Source of the DNA: Papio anubis
Lineage: Eukaryota; Chordata; Mammalia; Primates; Cercopithecidae
Reading direction: 5' to 3'
Assembly (NCBI RefSeq): GCF_008728515.1
Contig: NC_044981.1
Span: 113,451,702 to 113,515,701, forward strand
DNA: 64,000 nt
The notes beneath the pieces were generated by a model. The model was not told the DNA's origin. It worked only from the letters and a program-made list of their open reading frames with translations, and made no database searches. The translations under genes were made by a program, and so were the position numbers. Within the stretch, counting starts at the first letter, position 1; every line of letters starts with the position of its first letter. Positions 22,461-33,705 of the stretch are shown here, piece after piece.

Positions 22461-24330
22461 AAAGGTATTTTCTCTAGATTTAGAATTCTAGAACGATAGT
22501 TTTTTCCTTTTTGAACTTTGAAGATGTTCTATTCTCTTGTAATTTTGTTACTAACAAGAAGTCTGCAGTCATTCTAATTCTTATTTCTCTACATAGTGTG
22601 TATTTTTTTCTCCAGCTACTTGTAAGGTACTCTCTTTACTACTGGTTTTGAGCAACTTGATTATAATGGTGTTGGTGTAGTTTTCTTTATGTTTCTTGTG
22701 ATTCTTTGAGCTTCTTGTATCTGTGGTTTATACTTTTCACTAAATTTGGAGAAATTTTATTCTTTTTTTTTTCAAAATTTTTTCTATATCTATCCCTCCT
22801 TTTCTGGGACCCTAATCACATGTATATAGATCAAGTATATTGACCCACAGGCCACTGTCATTCTGTTCCATTTAAAAAAATATTTTCTCTCTGTTCTTCA
22901 TTTTGCACAGTTTTATTGGTATGGTCAAGTTTAATAAACTTTTTTTCTGTATTGTATGCTTTTTATCCCAACAAGTATATTTTTTCTGTTAAAATACAAT
23001 ATTTTTCATCTCTAGAATTTCCATTCATGTCTTTTTTATATTTTGTTTCTTACACTAACATGTTCACATTTTTCTTACACCATGATCATAATGATAATAT
23101 TTGTATTAGTCATTTTAAAGTCCTTGACTGCTAATGCCATTTTCTGCCATTTCTGAGTTTCTTTCTAGGAATTACTTGTTTTTCCTGGTTATGGGTTATA
23201 TTTTCCTTCTTTGCATGCCTGGTAATTTTTGACCAAATACCAGACGTTACAAATTTTACATTGCTAAAGGTTGGATTTTTTTCACATTCTTTTAAAGAGT
23301 GTTAGGCTGTTTAATGGCAGGCAGCTAAGTTACTTGCAGATTGGCTTAATCCCTTTGTGCTTTATTATTATTATTATTATTATTATTTTTGAGACAGAGT
23401 CTCACTCTGTCACCCAGACTGGAGTACAGTGGTGCAATCTTGGCTCACTGCAACCTCCCCCTCCTGGGTTCAAGCAATTCTCCTGCCTCAGCCTCCTGAG
23501 TAGCTGGGATTATGCGCATATCACCACGCCCGGCTAATTTTTGTATTTTTAGTAAAGACAGGGGTTTCACCATGTTGGTCAGGCTGGTCTCAAACTCCTG
23601 ACCTCAGGTGATCCTTTTGGAGGCCTTCGCCTCCCAATGTGCTGGGATTACAAGCGTGAGCCACCACGCCCGGCCCCTTTGTGCTTTATGTTTAAGCTCT
23701 TTTGGGATGGGGCTAACCTAGCCTTTACTCCAAGGCAGCCCTATTTCTAAGGCCTGGCCCTCCTGGAATATCTACTAAATGCCTCCTGTATTCAGTGAGG
23801 TCCTTCTACTTTGCCTCCTGAGAAATGGAACTATTGCCAAGCCTGTGTGAACTCTGGGAATTGTCAGTGTACAGTTCTTTGGTGATTGTTCTCTCTGTGG
23901 AAGTTGTTTTTGCCTAGCCTTATGAGTTTCCACTCCATACACGCGCAGACTGGCATTCAGCTAAAGACTCCCAAGGACTCCCACGCAGGTTTCTGGAGCT
24001 CTTTCACTGCATGACTCCCTCCTTGCAGCTATTCCCCCTCAGAGCTGCCTTGGACTCCCTAACCTTGCATCTTTGTCTCCTCAACTGAGCGAGATTCCAG
24101 GGCTCTGTTTCCATTCCACAATCTTGCACTAAAGTCCAGAAAGTTCCTCCAGGCAGAAAGCCTTGTCAGTCAGCGGTGGGGCCCACTTGGCCTGTTTTCC
24201 GTTTTTCAGGAAGAACAGTCCTGCACTGCTCGTGGTACCACTTCTGAAAATTCTTGTTTCCTATATTTTGTCCAGTTTACTAGTTGTTTATGACCAAAGG
24301 ATAGTTCTAGATTCTCCCAGTGGAGCTTTT
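22461..24330 (-). mobile_element. L1M 3' region, minus strand
   Basis: A long stretch of L1M 3' sequence in reverse complement (GAGCTTCTTGTATCTGTGG; CACATGTATATAGATCAAG; GCATGCCTGGTAATTTTTGA; TATATTTTGTCCAGTTTAC). It is broken by the Alu at 23366-23674. The same region is present at 11216-11745 and in part at 5085-5170. No coding capacity. Confidence 0.8.
23366..23674 (-). mobile_element. Alu with (TTA)n tail
   Basis: Alu in reverse complement whose 3' tail has become a (TTA)n microsatellite (about 23362-23388). Perfect 15-bp TSD CCCTTTGTGCTTTAT at 23351-23365 and 23675-23689. Right next to the Alu body is the usual GAGACAGAGTCTCACTCTGT. Confidence 0.97.
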
Positions 24331-25870
24331 ATATTTTTATTTTTAAGTTATATGTTAAACTAAACATTGTTAGGGTTTTGAATTCGCTTTGTGATTAAGT
24401 TTTTTGTTATGATATGAATTTGATTTCTATAACAGGGCCTTCACTGCATTTAACAAAAATAAGGTCATTGACGTTTTATGGTTAAAAACCTACAAGCATT
24501 TAGATGTAATTCAGTGGTTACCAGTATCTTCAGATATAATACATTATACTTCTTGATAGGAACAGCAGTTTCAGCATTAATATGGAAGAAGCATTTTGCC
24601 TAATACTACAGCAATAAATCCAAACCCTACAGAACAGAAAACGGGGTAGATTATAGTCATAATTAGAAATAAAGCTGCACATATCAGAAACCGCTTAAGG
24701 AAGTTGCTATTTCTGTTCCTTTTCTATTTTTTCTGCTTCCACGTACCTGGTTTGCTTGCTTTAAATGACCTATACACATGGATAGTCTTCACCAAAGGAT
24801 TGAGGTAGACTATGTCCCAACCATGAATAATTGCTCATGTACCCAGTGCCTAAAAATAAACCATGGTGTAGTAAAAGAAATCAAGCAGTGAGACTATGTA
24901 GGGATAAATGTCAAGACCGCCTTGATTCCACAGTCCCCTCTGAGCAGGAGGGGTCTGTCAGTTCCTACCAATGCTTATAGGGGTCCTGCTTTAGAATACC
25001 TGGATTGGCCCCTCCAGAGAGGTGTCTTCAGGGATGTAGAAAGTCACCTTGCCACAAGCTTTTAGAACTACAAGGGATTTTATAATCAGTGTCCTCATTT
25101 ATTCATTGTAGAGTTAATGAGTTTTTGATGCCCGGGAGGCTGCTGCTACAGCTGTTGCTTTCTGGCCAGAAGGGAAAGTATGTTCCTGATATGCTCTCAA
25201 CCCAGGATGCATTTTTCATACAAATCATTCCCTAATGAATGAGGGCGAGGTAAGTTGCAAACAAGTCATCCTACTCCAGTCTGTATATATTAGGAGCTAA
25301 ATTGGCTTTGGGGCTAGATGAGGAACTTAGTTTCTGATACAATGTGAGTTGCAAACGTTAGGGGGTCCTTGCTAATCCCATACTCATTAAAGGAGTCTCT
25401 TCAGGTTTGAGGTTGCAGGATGCAGAGGGAAATCAAAGTCAGAGGCAAGCAGAAACCATCAAGGCCTGAAAACTTTCGCTAATGATCTGACCACTGGGGA
25501 AATTAGTCCTTAGACAAACAACCCTTCCGGCTTGATGCTGGAGTATTTCTCAACTCATCATGTCAAGGCGTTTTGTAGCCTCTCTCTTGCTGATGGTCTG
25601 ATGCTGTCAACATTCAACAACAAGGTACAAATTCATGAGAGCCAGGAATTCATACAATCCATCAAAGCAGTGTTGGAGAATTGTTGGAATCACACTCAAA
25701 GTGTTGACAAATGAGAGTTCGGCAGAGTTAACCTGATGAACAACTGAAGGAGAGAAGTTTAGGAAAAGTATGGCAGGACATAACCACAGGCAGAAAATGA
25801 TTTGGCCACCAAAGGATTAAGGGACACAGTGGGAAAATTAATAATTTCTGAGAATTTTTTTTCTAATTAC
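24331..25870. other. No gene recognised
   Basis: No repeat or coding sequence identified with confidence. The longest ORF wholly inside is 60 codons (25532-25714), unrelated to anything I know. Confidence 0.45.
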
Positions 25871-26127
25871 TTTTTTTTTTTTTTGAGATGGAGTCTTGTT
25901 CTGTTGCCCAGGTTAGAGTGCAGTGGTGTGATCTCAGCTCACTGCAACCTCTGCCTCCTGGGTTCAAGTGATTCTCATGCCTCAGCCTCTTGAGTAGCTA
26001 GGACTACAGGCACGCACCACCATGCCCAGCTATTTCTTTTGTATTTTTGGTAAAAACAGGGTTTTACCATGTTGGCCAGGCTTGTCTTGAACTCCTGGCC
26101 TCAGGTGACCCATCCTCCTCGGCCTCC
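25871..26127 (-). mobile_element. Alu, 5'-truncated
   Basis: T-tract then GAGATGGAGTCTTGTTCTG through most of the Alu in reverse complement, ending at GGCCTCC. The last ~40 bp expected (CAAAGTGCTGGGATTACAGG... onward) are missing, so the insertion is 5'-truncated or was later deleted. Confidence 0.93.
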
Positions 26128-26389
26128 TTTCTTTATGACCCTACTGCAAAAGCCAAACATAAATGTGAAGTAAACTATGTCATTTTAGGCTATCATGCAA
26201 TTTATTTAAAATATAATAATGCCCTCCTCAACAAAAGCCTCCATGCAATTTGTCTCTTCAAAAGTTAAGGCATAATTACATTTTAGCCTATATTTGGTTG
26301 AATGTAATATAAATTTGTCTTTTAGAAGTTTTAGTTTTAAGTTTTTATCAAAATGTTTCTATGCTTAGTGTAAAGTTTTGAGAGGTTTT

Positions 26390-26625
26390 ACTTTAATTGA
26401 CATTTATTTATTTATTGACTAGAAAAAATTGTATATATATGGCATATAACATCATGTTTTGATATTTGTATACATCGTGAAATGGCTAAGTCAATTTATT
26501 TTAACATATGCCTTGTTTCACAAATTTACCCTGTTTTGGTGGTAAGAACACGTAAAAAAATGACTCTAAGTAATTTTCAAGTATGCAGTACGTTGTTATT
26601 ATACTTTAACTGAGCATTAACTAGT
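26390..26625 (-). mobile_element. L1M 3'UTR fragment
   Basis: TTGTATATATATGGCATATA, CATGTTTTGATATTTGTAT, ACATCGTGAAATGGCTAAG, GGTGGTAAGAACAC and TTTTCAAGTATGCAGTACG follow the order of an L1M (MA/MB-type) 3'UTR. Non-coding. Confidence 0.7.
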
Positions 26626-28189
26626 TGTGTTGCTGTATCTTTTTACAAAGGAAATTTGGTATTACAGTCCTTTGCTAAATTGAGAACCAAAAGCAAATGC
26701 CCTCAGGGCACTTTTCTAGTAGGAGATTTTGGGATGAATATTTATCTGGAGGTTTCCAGGAATGCAAATTACCCACAAGAGACTAGCCACATTGATGGAC
26801 ACTAGCTATTTCCCATTGCTCTGACCCAGTAGCACTTTCTGGCTTTTTTTTAATGGCAAGAAAAGAAGGACCCTGCAAATCCTAGAAAATGGAAGGTCTT
26901 CCTGCTCCAGCCTGTGTTCTACAGCCTCATCTCCCACTTCTCACCCTCCCTGCCTCACCTCCTCCACTCTGTCTCCCTTTCCTTAGACATATCACTCTCT
27001 TTCCCGGCCCTAAGGATTTCTGGTAGCAACAACCATCATCCTGGTAATTGTTGGGGTATGTTGTTCAGCTTTAGATACTGACAATCAGATGTGATTACCC
27101 ATGCTACCGTCTTGGGGTACAAATATAGTCACATATCTGTTATTTCATTTCTCCAGAGACATGCTGAGCTACCTACCATTTCCCTCTGTTAGCAGGAAAT
27201 TTGCATTTTTTGCTCTTCTCTTCCCTATTCTCACTCCCACAATTACTTAAGCATTCTGGAGACCTTTTCAGTCCAAGGAGGTCAGTCTTGTCTCCAAATG
27301 CCGGTAGGTAAAGACCTGGGAGTCTGATTAGTCTGCTAGAGGCCCCCAGTTTATGGATACCAGGACTCATTTTTGGCCCTTTAGTGAAATCACTGTGAAA
27401 ATGGCCCTGTGTGGGCCAATGTGTCTTTGTTCAATGTTTTACAGATGCTCTTTCTCATCTAGATCTGCCAGGTCTTGGCACCATTGGCACAGATTTTTTT
27501 TTTTTAAAGTTTATGCTCACACACCCAACCAAATGATCCCAGAGCATAATCTCTGTGTGAGAAGGGCTGTGTCTGGAGGAGTTTGCAGCCTCTGTCATAC
27601 ACTGTGCCAGAATGCCATCTCTTTCCCCTCCACCTCCTTCCTCCATCTAGGTGGTGCTGGAGTTAAGACTGGACCATCAGTCCAAACTCCTCATCCCTTC
27701 ATGATAGTGTCCCCTTTGGGACCCTAGGGCTCCTCTTCCACCAACAGACCTCAGTAAAGACCCTTCTAACTTATTAGATAACTTCCCAATAAAATAGAAC
27801 CTTCAAAAGGAAAAGCTGCCTGGGAAGCTTTTGTAAATTTGCCTGCCTGCGTTCTCAGTGAACAGATCAGCATCCCCAACATGTTTTAGTAAAGTGCAGT
27901 TTCACACACCACAGTAAGATCTAGTACTGCTTCCCTGGAGCCCTGGTGCCGGCCCACCTCACTCGTGCCTAACCAAGAACACTACGAGCAGGCCACTCAA
28001 ATGACTGCTCCTTGAGCTCCCAGAAAGTTCTCCAACCTGTCAAACTCCCCCACACTACTAGGGGACCATGAGAGTCTCTTGCTAAAAAATGCCAGCATCA
28101 TTATGCATCCTGCTACCTTTTTTTTTTTTTTTTTTTCTTTTGGACCCAACTCAGTACCTGGCACATAATAGGCATTTGGGGGAATACTT
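26626..28189. other. No gene recognised; orphan T20 tract
   Basis: An overlapping ORF pair at 27353-27727 (+) and 27455-27646 (-) has no family resemblance. A T20 tract at about 28118-28137 has no adjacent minus-strand Alu. About 28145-28180 (ACCTGGCACATAATAGGCAT) resembles an L2 or MIR 3' end. Confidence 0.45.
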
Positions 28190-28529
28190 GGCCGGGCACA
28201 GTAGCTCACACCTGTAATCCCAGCACTTTGGGAGGCCGAGGCGGGCGGATCGTGAGATCAGGAGATTGACACCATCCTGGCTAATGTGGTGAAACCCCGT
28301 CTCTACTAAAAAATACAAAAAAAAAAAAAAAAAAAAAAAATTAGCCAGGCATGGTGGCAGGCACCTGCAGTCCCAGCTACTCAGGAGGGGGAGGCTGGAG
28401 AATGGCGTGAACCTGGGTGGCAGAGCTTGCAGTGAGCCTAGATCACGCCACGGCACTCCTGGGCAACAGAACAAGACTCCATCTCAAAAAATAAATAAAA
28501 AAAAAAAAAATAAATAAATAAAATAAAAA
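28190..28529 (+). mobile_element. Alu (Y-like) with expanded middle A-stretch
   Basis: Starts GGCCGGGCACAGTAGCTC; full two-arm Alu with a 3' tail of AATA/A units. The A-rich linker between the arms has expanded to about 25 A (28316-28340). No convincing TSD. Confidence 0.95.
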
Positions 28530-29237
28530 TAGCAAAGACCCGATTAGATGGAGAATTCTGCCCACAGCTCACAGGGAAAACCAGGAGGTTGGGGGAGGAA
28601 GGAGCGTAGAGAGGCGGTGAGGGTTGGGTGTGCCACAGGTAAATATAAGTGTTGGGAGTGGTTAATGTTGATTTCACAGATGAATTAAAACATTTGATAA
28701 CCCTGTAAATAGACTTCTGTGTGTTTATGTAAATGGCACACTTAGCTTGTAGTTATAAGGTGCTAAAATAACTGCATGTAAAGGAAAGACTCCATCAGTC
28801 AAATGGTTGTTTTGCCTATGTGAAAGTCAAACAAGCAACTGGACTGATTTTTTTTCTCCTCTGAATTGACCCTTTGTTAAATGACCTAACACTGTAGTGC
28901 AAACTGCCAAGTGAAGGCAGCGCTGGCTGTTTTACTGATTACAGCCTTCCTCGGTTCCTTTGTGAAAAATGAAGCAAGGTAAATTTGCTAAACCATGATG
29001 CTGGCTCAATAAACATTTGTTATTGATTGGGATTGTAATCATTGAGGTTTTCAGGTAAGTATTTATTCTTCCAGGGCATTATATAAGTGATTAAAGGGAG
29101 AAATGAGTAGAATAAATATGAACAGTAGGTTCCGTTTTTAATCATTTTATGATCTAACTTAAGGGTAATCTTTTGTTTTTATTGTAGTAATGACAGGCAC
29201 ATTTATGTATCTGTAAATATGCACTACTTAAAGAGCC
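28530..29237. other. Unassigned sequence
   Basis: No gene or repeat recognised. Confidence 0.45.
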
Positions 29238-29298
29238 TGTGGTAGGCTGCACAACGGCCTCCCAAAGATGTCTAATCCTAGGCACCTGTGATATGCTA

Positions 29299-29378
29299 CT
29301 AGATTGGTACAAAAGTAATTGTGGGTTTTGCAATGAAAAGTAATGGCAAAACCCACAACTACTTTTGCACCAACCTAA
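29299..29378. mobile_element. MADE1 mariner MITE (80 bp)
   Basis: An 80-bp near-perfect palindrome (arms of about 33 bp, four mismatches, around GAATGAAAAGTAATG-like loop sequence) flanked by the TA duplication expected of Tc1/mariner (29297-29298 and 29379-29380). It lies within the MLT1 LTR. MADE1 copies are the known source of the miR-548 family, and an RNA spanning it could form a miRNA-like hairpin on either strand. Confidence 0.95.
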
Positions 29379-29678
29379 TACTTTATATGGCAAAGGGATC
29401 TCTGCAGACATGATTAAATTAAAGATTTTTGAGACAAGGAGATTATCCTAGATTATCCAGGTGAACCCAGTGTAATCACAAAGGTCCTTTAAATGTGGAG
29501 GAGTGTGGAAGAAGGCCAATCAGGGAGAGACAGGAAGATGCAGCAACACTGCCAGCTCTGAAGACGGAAGAAGGGGCCATGAGCCAAGGAATGCAGGAAG
29601 TCTCCATAAGCTGGAAAAGGTAAAAACATGGATACTTCCCTAGGACCTCCAAAAGGAGGCAGCCCTGACAACACCTTG

Positions 29679-30113
29679 TGTGATGGTTAATACTGGGTGT
29701 CAACTTGATTGGATTGAAGGATATAAAGTATTGATCATGGGTGTGTCTATGAGGGTGTTGCCAAAGGAGATTAACATCTGAGTCAGTGGGCTGGGAAAGG
29801 CAGACCCACCCTCAATCTGGGTGGGTACAATCTAATGAGCTGCCAGCTCAGCTGGAATATAAGCAGGTAGGAAAATTTGAAAACACTGGCCTAGTCTCCC
29901 AGCCTACATCTTTCTCCCGTGCTGGATGCTTCCTGCCCTTGAACATCGGACCCTAGGTTCTCAGTTTTGGAACTCAGACTGGCTCTTCTTGCTCCTCAGC
30001 CTGCAGAGAGCCTACTGTGGGACCTTGTGATCATGTGAGTTAATCTTTAATAAACTCATATATATATATATATTCCATTAGTTCTGTCCCTCTAGAGAAC
30101 TCTGACTAATACA
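29679..30113 (+). mobile_element. MLT2A solo LTR (HERV-L family)
   Basis: Starts TGTGATGGTTAATACTGGGT and ends CTGACTAATACA; contains GGGCTGGGAAAGGCAGACCC, TTTCTCCCGTGCTGGATGC and the polyadenylation signal AATAAA near 30049. A perfect 5-bp TSD CCTTG (29674-29678 and 30114-30118) proves insertion into the MLT1 LTR. A short (TA)n lies at about 30058-30072. No internal retroviral genes remain, consistent with LTR-LTR recombination. Confidence 0.95.
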
Positions 30114-30267
30114 CCTTGACTGTAGGACTTGTTTTGTGCTTCTGGCTTCCAGAACTGTGAGATAATGAATTTGTGCTGTTTGTGGCCACTGTGTTGGTAA
30201 TTTTCTACAGTAACAATAGGAGACTTGTACAGATGCAAAGGCAACTCACATTTATCTCCTGCTCAAA

Positions 30268-30632
30268 GCAGGAGATTATCCTGGATTATCCGGGGACCCC
30301 AATGTAATCACAGGGTCCTTATAAGAGGGACACAAGAGGGTCAGAGTCAGAGGAAATGTGACAACAGCAGCAGGGGGTAAAGTCAGAGAGAAAGATCTGA
30401 AGATCCCACTTTGCTGGCTTTGAAGATGGAGGAAAAGATGCAGGGAATGTCGGCAACCTCTAGAAACGGAAAAGGCAGGCAAATAATATTTCCCCTAGAA
30501 ACTGCACAAGGAATACAACCTGTGGACACCTTGATTCTATGCTTTCTGACCTCCAGAACTGTAAGAGAATACATTTTTATTGTTCTAAGCCATTTAGTTT
30601 GTGATAATTTGTTACAGTAACAATAAGAAACA
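30268..30632 (+). mobile_element. Second MLT1 LTR, 5'-truncated
   Basis: Repeats MLT1 blocks already seen in the neighbour: GGAGATTATCCTGGATTATC, CTTTGAAGATGGAGGAAAAG, CTGACCTCCAGAACTGTAAG, ending ACAATAAGAAACAG. Same orientation as the preceding MLT1, so the two lie in tandem. The first part of the LTR is absent. Confidence 0.8.
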
Positions 30633-31829
30633 GATCTATTAATTGTTGAGCAGAGAATTCTCTAAATTTGCTTGATAAATATATTCAAATAGGAATATGG
30701 TTCATTTTAACATTAAAATATTGTTAACAACCAATCCAAGCTTATTCCATTATAATCCTCCTGCAAAAATATTGTTAATATTTGTATCTTTCTTGTTTTG
30801 GATGATTGGTTTTTAGCTGATGAAGAGTTCAAGTAACATGTGGAAGTGGCAGCTCTGCTATCCTTTCGGTGTTGACTTGATGTTGCATTATTTGTTGTCT
30901 TGACTTTTCAAATTGCTTGTCTATTTTGAGGTGGTTTATTTGGTTAAACTCAGGTACTATGGTTCATAAATCTACCTAACCAGATACAGGAAAGGCACAA
31001 AACATCAGAGTATGCTGGCAAGGAGAGCAGGGGCGACTCTCAAATCTTCCTTTGGGACACTGCTGGAGGTCCCCTGGCCTGGGTGACAGGATGGGGACAG
31101 AGAATGACAGGGTAGTACAAATTTGTTATCCCTGCCATACAAAAGGCATTTTAAAAAATTCTGGCCTCTCAAAATTGACCTACAGCAATCTGGAGAGAAG
31201 AACTTGCTTCTGATGTAATATTTTAGAGTAGTCTCTAAAGAGCTTTTCCATGTTTGAAAATTCTCGTATGGGAACATTTATCAGAACCAGTCCAAGGCGC
31301 TGTCAGAATCTCCGTTTCAGCGGGCATGAAAAGGAAGAAATTGTGAACAGGTAAAAACTGGTTAGGCAAATACTGTTTAAGTGCCTAGTAAGAGCATTGG
31401 AAAGTGGGGCTCCTTTCCATAGAGTGATGAAATCTAAGAAAGAGGTGCAAAATTTTATAAAACCAAATCACTGATTAGTAACTTCAGAGGGATGGCCTTT
31501 GCAGAGGGGTCCTTTACCAAGTCTGAATGCACAAAGGACATGACTATCAGAGCACCTTTCAGCAAAGTGAGGACTTTGAGGAAGCTCAGAGACAGAATCT
31601 GAGATGTTGTTTGTATGAGGTTCCGGGCTTTTCCATAGGCTGCAGTCTTTGTTGCCTTCCTTTCCATGGTGTAGGTTCAATGTCCTAGCCTCCAACTGAG
31701 CAATCTGTCAGGACAACTTCCACTGCTCCCTTAGGACTCAGTTTACTTTTTCCTTCCATAGAGTCTACCCTGCAAACTTCAGCACCCAAAGAGAAGTCCC
31801 TTGTAGCTGCAAAGACCGCATTTGCGTTT
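30633..31829. other. No gene recognised
   Basis: Overlapping minus-strand ORFs at 31005-31695 (60-90 codons) have no recognisable homology. Confidence 0.45.
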
Positions 31830-31990
31830 GCTCTATTATAATACATTGCTAGATAGACGTACCCATCACTTTACACAGATGGTGACCTGCTGAAGGGGAA
31901 GGACTGCATCTTTTCAACCTTGCAATCTCTGTGCTTAGTATAAGACATAGCTCATTATAGGCATTCACGAACTCTTGGTTGAATAAATCA
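31830..31990 (+). mobile_element. L2 3' end
   Basis: GGGGAAGGACTGCATCTTTT ... CTCTGTGCTTAGTATAAGA ... GTTGAATAAAT follows the 3' terminus of L2. Diverged. Confidence 0.6.
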
Positions 31991-32352
31991 ACCATAAGTA
32001 GTCTTTTTATATACTTGGAGCAAAGGCTTCTCCCTCCCTCAGCTCATCTCCTTCCTTTCCTCCTTTTTCTTCTTTGATTGTAGTCAGTATTCACTCACTG
32101 GACATCCTGGAACTTCAGTGATCAGTGGTAGAGGAAGGGGCAACAAATTCAAATGGGGAGTTATTGCATTGGAACCTCTACCTTCTCTTTTCCTCCTGCC
32201 TCCCCTGCCCCAGGCAGGCAGAGAGCATCTTCACAAGACTCCTACATGCAGAGTCTCCAGCTATAGCTCTCGTTCACATCCATCCTCTTTGGCCAAATCC
32301 CAGAGTTCTGGGATTCTTCTGGATTCACTCTCCAAAAATACCTAAGTCCCCA
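31991..32352. other. Unassigned sequence
   Basis: Two overlapping ORFs (32118-32345, 32125-32358) in different frames; no homology seen. Confidence 0.4.
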
Positions 32353-32801
32353 TGCTAGTTTCCTAGGAATGTTGTAAGAAATTACCAAAAGCTGGGTGGC
32401 TTAAAACAACATATCTTTATTCTTTCCCGCCAGAAGTCTGAAATCAAGGTGTCATCAGGGCCATGCTCTCTCTGAAGGGTCTAGGGGAGAAACTGTTCCC
32501 TGGCTTCTGGGATTGCCAGCAATCCTCAGTGTTCCTTGGCTTGCAGCTGCATGGCTTCCCTGTCTGCCTCCATCTTCACATGACTTTCTCCCTGAGTGTC
32601 TCTGTGCTTCTGTCTCTTCTCTTCTTGTAAGGACAGTAGTCATATTGCATGAAAGGCCCTCCTTACGCCAGTGTGACGTCTTCTTAATTTACATCTTAAA
32701 AATATCTGCAAAGACCCTATTTCCAAATAAGGTCACATTCATAGGTTCCAAGGGTTAAGATGCAACATACCTTTTTGGGGAACACAGTTCAACCCATAAT
32801 A
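32353..32801 (-). mobile_element. MLT1-type MaLR LTR
   Basis: Reverse complement of a MaLR LTR: AGCTGGGTGGCTTAAAACAA, CCAGCAATCCTCAGTGTTCC, TTGGCTTGCAGCTGCATGG, ACCCTATTTCCAAATAAGGT, GTTCAACCCATAATA. Ends fit TG...(C/T)A. ORFs across it are artefacts. Confidence 0.82.
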
Positions 32802-33311
32802 GCCCCTTTGTCTAGGGATCTGCCCTCAGCTTGCTCAGTTGGGGATGGCCTTTGAGATGTTACCTGCCCCCTGTGACTGTACCAGTCAGCCTTGAGTCAG
32901 ACAAACTCAGGGAAAGGGAAGCCCATGATAGGAATACACATCTAAAAAAATAAGTCATTAACATCCCAGGACAGGAGCCTAGCAGGGTCTGTCCTCGTGC
33001 ATGCTGGAGCTGGAAGGAAATTACTGACTTCAGGAGGTCCTGGGGACTTCAGCAGTCACAGTTGTGGAAATGCATTCTTATGCTCTTCCCTTAACCTGAT
33101 TAGGAGTATGGCTTTTTTCTTGCCTCACAACAAAAGTGGCTTCCAATCTCTATTCGTTGATTTCAGTTCTGCTCCCGGTCTCCCCTCCCCAGCTCCAACT
33201 GCAGCTTGTTCTGGACTTGGCTTTTACAGGCCCGATTCTGCCTCATGACACTTCAGCTTTATGTTCCCCCATGAACTGACCCATTCTCGTCATGTTACTT
33301 AGTTGGCATGC
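32802..33311. other. Unassigned sequence
   Basis: No gene or repeat recognised. ORF 32997-33248 (83 codons) has no known relative. Confidence 0.4.
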
Positions 33312-33705
33312 TGTTATGGACTGAATGGGTCCCTCCAAAATTCATATACTGAAGCCCTAACCACCAATATGATGGCATTTGGAAGTGGAGTCTTTAGGTT
33401 TAGATCAGGTAATGAAGGGAAGGCCCTAAGAAGGGGTTGATTAGAGCTCTTATAAGAAGAGTTAGAGAGATCCAAGCATGTACTCTTGTTCTTTCTTCCT
33501 TTCTCTCTTTCTCTAGACCACACTGGGACATGGCAGGAAGGTGGCCATCCATCTGCAAGCCAGGAGGAATGTCCTCACGAAGAATTGAATCTGCTGGCAC
33601 TTGGATGTCAGACTTCAGGCCTCTAGATGATGTGAAAACAAGTATCTATTGTTTAAACCGCCCAGAGTCTGGCATTTCATTACAGTAGCCGGGCTGACTA
33701 AGACA
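33312..33705 (+). mobile_element. MLT1 LTR (A/B-like)
   Basis: Starts TGTTATGGACTGAATGGGTC, then CATATACTGAAGCCCTAACC, a pyrimidine-rich tract at about 33489-33515, CTGCAAGCCAGGAGGAATGT, and ends CTGACTAAGACA. Flanking pentamers CATGC (33307-33311) and CATGG (33706-33710) match at 4 of 5 and are a plausible TSD. Opposite in orientation to the LTR at 32353. Confidence 0.9.

Larger units (their letters stand above)
29238..30231 (+). mobile_element. MLT1 LTR interrupted by MADE1 and MLT2A
   Basis: Begins TGTGGTAGGCTGCAC, has GGAGATTATCCTAGATTATC, CATGAGCCAAGGAATGCAGG, then after a 440-bp interruption CTTCCAGAACTGTGAGATAA, ending near TTGTACA. Subtracting MADE1 (80 bp plus TA) and MLT2A (435 bp plus 5 bp) leaves about 470 bp, a normal MLT1 length. 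Solo LTR with no internal genes. Confidence 0.88.
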
